Of a DNA stretch of 64,000 bases, positions 61,443-64,000 are shown piece by piece. The position numbers were made by a program, and so were the translations under genes. Numbering within the stretch: the first letter of the stretch is position 1; each line of letters starts with the position of its first letter. Origin of the DNA: Moringa oleifera (lineage: Eukaryota > Streptophyta > Magnoliopsida > Brassicales > Moringaceae); assembly GCA_021397835.1 (NCBI GenBank), contig JAJFZO010000094.1:2148501-2212500 (forward strand). The letters are read 5' to 3'. The notes below the pieces were generated by a model, which did not search any database, was not told where the DNA came from, and saw only the letters and a list, made by a program, of their open reading frames with translations.

Positions 61443-64000
61443 ATGGGGAGTTTCAGTGAAGAAAAGCTCAAGTTTTGTATTGATAGAGGGGGTACATTCA
61501 CTGATGTTTATGCTGAGATCCCAGGCCAGCCTAATGGGCAAGTTTTGAAACTTTTGTCTGTTGACCCAGCAAACTATGATGATGCTCCAATTGAGGGAAT
61601 CCGGAGAATTCTTGAAGAATATACAGGGGAGAAAATCCCACGAACATCTAAAATCCCCACTGACAAAATACAGTGGATAAGGATGGGTACAACTGTGGCA
61701 ACAAATGCCCTTTTGGAGAGGAAAGGGGAAAGAATAGCTTTGTGTGTCACTCGAGGCTTTAAGGATTTGCTGCAGATTGGCAACCAAGCTCGCCCCAACA
61801 TCTTTGACCTGACTGTGTCAAAACCATCAAATCTTTATGAGGAGATTATAGAGGTTGAGGAGAGAGTTGAGCTTTTGCTTGAGGGGGAGAAGGAGAATGA
61901 AGACCCTTCTGCATCTTTAGTTCGTGGGGTGTCTGGTGAGCTTGTCAAGATTGTGAAGCCACTGAACCAAGAAGTTTTGAAGCCCTTACTAAAGGGTCTG
62001 CTGGAGAAAGGCATTAGCTGTTTGGCCGTTGTGTTATTGCATTCATACACCTATCCGGAGCATGAAATCTCTGTGCGAAAGTTGGCATTAGACTTGGGTT
62101 TTAGACATGTCTCATTGTCTTCTGCATTGACTCCTATGGTTCGAGCTGTTCCTCGTGGTCTAACAGCCTCTGTGGATGCCTATCTTACCCCTGTTATTAA
62201 AGAGTATTTTTCGGGGTTCGTATCCAAGTTTGACGAAGGGCTGGGAAAGGTGAATGTTTTATTCATGCAGTCAGATGGAGGACTTGCACCAGAAAGTAGA
62301 TTTTCAGGACACAAAGCAGTTTTATCTGGTCCTGCAGGCGGAGTTGTTGGTTACTCACAGACTCTTTTTGGGCTTGAAACAGACAAACCTTTAATAGGGT
62401 TTGACATGGGTGGTACATCAACTGATGTCAGCCGCTATGCTGGAAGTTACGAACAAGTTCTAGAAACCCAGATTGCAGGTGCTATTATCCAAGCACCTCA
62501 GCTTGACATAAACACTGTTGCTGCTGGCGGTGGATCGAAGTTGAAGTTCCAATTTGGAGCTTTCCGGGTGGGTCCAGAATCAGTGGGTGCCCACCCTGGT
62601 CCAGTTTGTTACCGGAAAGGAGGGGAGTTGGCAGTTACAGATGCAAACCTGATTTTAGGGTTTGTTATCCCAGATTATTTCCCATCCATCTTTGGACCCA
62701 ATGAAGATCAACCCTTAGATATCAAGGCAACAAGAGAAGAATTTGGGAAGCTTGCAAAGCAATTAAATTCCTACAGAAAGAGCCAGGATCCATCTGCAAA
62801 GGACATGACAGTGGAGGAGATTGCGCTGGGATTTGTAAATGTAGCTAATGAGACAATGTGCCGGCCAATACGGCAATTAACAGAGATGAAGGGCCATGAA
62901 ACAAAGAACCATGCCCTTGCATGCTTTGGAGGGGCTGGACCCCAGCATGCCTGCGCTATAGCTCGTTCATTGGGTATGAAAGAAGTTCTCATTCACAGAT
63001 TCTGTGGGATCTTAAGTGCTTATGGCATGGGATTGGCTGATGTTGTTGAAGAAGCACAAGAGCCATATTCTGCGGTTTATGGTCCAGTAACTGCTGCCGA
63101 GGCCTCTTGTAGAGAAGCTGTGTTACTGAAGCAAGTGAAGCAGAAGCTGCAAGAGCAAGGTTTTAGAGAGGAAAATATCGCTACTGAGACATATCTAAAT
63201 TTGAGGTATGAAGGTACTGATACAGCAATCATGGTAAATAGACGAATCACTGAAGATGGATCAGGAAGCGACTATGCTGCTGAATTCAGGAAGCTGTTCA
63301 GGCAGGAGTATGGATTTGAACTTCAGAACAGGAATATCCTTATATGTGATGTGAGAATTCGTGGTATAGGAGTCACTAATATACTGAAGCCAAAGTCCCT
63401 AGAGCCTGCCCTTGGTGGTCCTAAAGTTGAAGGTCAGTACAAAGTTTATTTCATGAATGGATGGCATGACACTCCATTGTTCAAGCTTGAGAATCTGGGG
63501 TATGGGCATGTCATTCCTGGCCCTGCAATCATTATGAATGGGAACAGTACAGTGATAGTAGAACCTAATTGTAAAGCTATTATCACCAAATATGGCAACA
63601 TCAGAATTGAAATCGAGTCTACTTTAAGCACTGTGCAAGTTACAGAAAATGTTGCAGATGTTGTGCAACTCTCAATCTTCAATCATAGGTTTATGGGGAT
63701 AGCTGAACAAATGGGAAGGACCCTACAGAGAACTTCTATATCAACAAATATCAAGGAGCGGCTGGATTTTTCTTGTGCTCTCTTTGGTCCTGATGGGGGA
63801 CTGGTTGCCAATGCCCCTCATGTCCCAGTGCATTTAGGAGCTATGTCCAGTACAGTTCAGTGGCAGCTCAAGTACTGGGGTGACAAGTTAAATGAAGGAG
63901 ATGTCTTGGTCACCAATCATCCTAGTGCTGGTGGCAGCCATCTGCCAGATATAACTGTGATTACACCTGTTTTTGATAATCAGAAACTGGTATTTTTTGT
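61443..64000 (+). CDS. OXP1: 5-oxoprolinase (ATP-hydrolysing), partial at window end
   Basis: Converts 5-oxo-L-proline to L-glutamate with ATP hydrolysis, a cytosolic step of glutathione turnover. One uninterrupted frame runs from ATG 61443 to the right edge: 852 complete codons of the roughly 1266 expected from Arabidopsis. The start is supported by [19 protein letters not shown], which places the first nucleotide-binding motif DRGGTFTDV at residues 14–22. The second, [11 protein letters not shown], is at about 321–331. A glycine-rich [10 protein letters not shown] and the [17 protein letters not shown] segment complete the HyuA-like half. The HyuB-like half begins near residue 770 ([20 protein letters not shown]) and continues past the window. 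The coding part seen has no introns. Confidence 0.95.
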   Translation, partial: MGSFSEEKLKFCIDRGGTFTDVYAEIPGQPNGQVLKLLSVDPANYDDAPIEGIRRILEEYTGEKIPRTSKIPTDKIQWIRMGTTVATNALLERKGERIALCVTRGFKDLLQIGNQARPNIFDLTVSKPSNLYEEIIEVEERVELLLEGEKENEDPSASLVRGVSGELVKIVKPLNQEVLKPLLKGLLEKGISCLAVVLLHSYTYPEHEISVRKLALDLGFRHVSLSSALTPMVRAVPRGLTASVDAYLTPVIKEYFSGFVSKFDEGLGKVNVLFMQSDGGLAPESRFSGHKAVLSGPAGGVVGYSQTLFGLETDKPLIGFDMGGTSTDVSRYAGSYEQVLETQIAGAIIQAPQLDINTVAAGGGSKLKFQFGAFRVGPESVGAHPGPVCYRKGGELAVTDANLILGFVIPDYFPSIFGPNEDQPLDIKATREEFGKLAKQLNSYRKSQDPSAKDMTVEEIALGFVNVANETMCRPIRQLTEMKGHETKNHALACFGGAGPQHACAIARSLGMKEVLIHRFCGILSAYGMGLADVVEEAQEPYSAVYGPVTAAEASCREAVLLKQVKQKLQEQGFREENIATETYLNLRYEGTDTAIMVNRRITEDGSGSDYAAEFRKLFRQEYGFELQNRNILICDVRIRGIGVTNILKPKSLEPALGGPKVEGQYKVYFMNGWHDTPLFKLENLGYGHVIPGPAIIMNGNSTVIVEPNCKAIITKYGNIRIEIESTLSTVQVTENVADVVQLSIFNHRFMGIAEQMGRTLQRTSISTNIKERLDFSCALFGPDGGLVANAPHVPVHLGAMSSTVQWQLKYWGDKLNEGDVLVTNHPSAGGSHLPDITVITPVFDNQKLVFF

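Noticed and set aside
61425..63682. Several - strand ORFs
   Set aside because: All are shadows of the continuous OXP1 coding frame.

Overview
The window is nuclear DNA from a flowering plant, most likely a eudicot. It is AT-rich, has intron-rich genes with GT–AG splice sites and chloroplast-targeted photorespiration machinery, and carries plant-type LTR retrotransposons, CACTA and hAT-like elements. The species cannot be fixed from sequence alone. About 23.5 kb of decayed, nested transposable elements (1–23545) lies beside about 40 kb of housekeeping genes (about 23900–64000).

Transposon block. A degraded Ty3/gypsy (Tat-type) RNase H–integrase region on the + strand (1–2740) is split by a 407-bp hAT-like MITE with a perfect 8-bp target duplication. 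A second Tat-type gypsy element lies on the - strand in two pieces (about 3720–4924 and 15607–about 20250). It is interrupted inside the RT–RNase H region by a 10.7-kb SIRE-like Ty1/copia element (4925–15606). The copia element has 1.4-kb LTRs, a primer binding site, a polypurine tract, decayed gag, protease, integrase, RT and RNase H, and a third coding region between pol and the 3' LTR. That third region is split by a 584-bp non-autonomous CACTA transposon with TTA target duplications. A third gypsy remnant of chromovirus type (- strand, about 20390–22765, with an LTR to about 23545) sits against the gene side.

Gene block. Three complete genes on the - strand and one partial gene on the + strand were reconstructed exon by exon, with phase-consistent junctions. 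They are: an ARIADNE-type RBR E3 ubiquitin ligase (ARI7/ARI8 type, 15 coding exons, 596 aa); a CMP-sialic-acid-transporter-like nucleotide-sugar transporter (14 coding exons, 401 aa, plus introns in both UTRs and one GC–AG intron); chloroplast 2-phosphoglycolate phosphatase PGLP1 (11 exons, 371 aa); and 5-oxoprolinase OXP1 (intronless coding region, 5'UTR intron, running off the right edge after 852 codons). PGLP1 and OXP1 are divergent, separated by about 2.3 kb of AT-rich DNA. Introns hold LINE 3'-end relics, a second copy of the hAT-like repeat family, a possible SINE and microsatellites.

The genes do not form a pathway. Photorespiration (PGLP1), glutathione turnover (OXP1), Golgi/ER sugar-nucleotide transport and ubiquitination are simply neighbours. 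No CRISPR, rRNA or tRNA gene was recognised. No wholly new system was evident; the most unusual items are the extra ORF of the copia element and the layered insertions.
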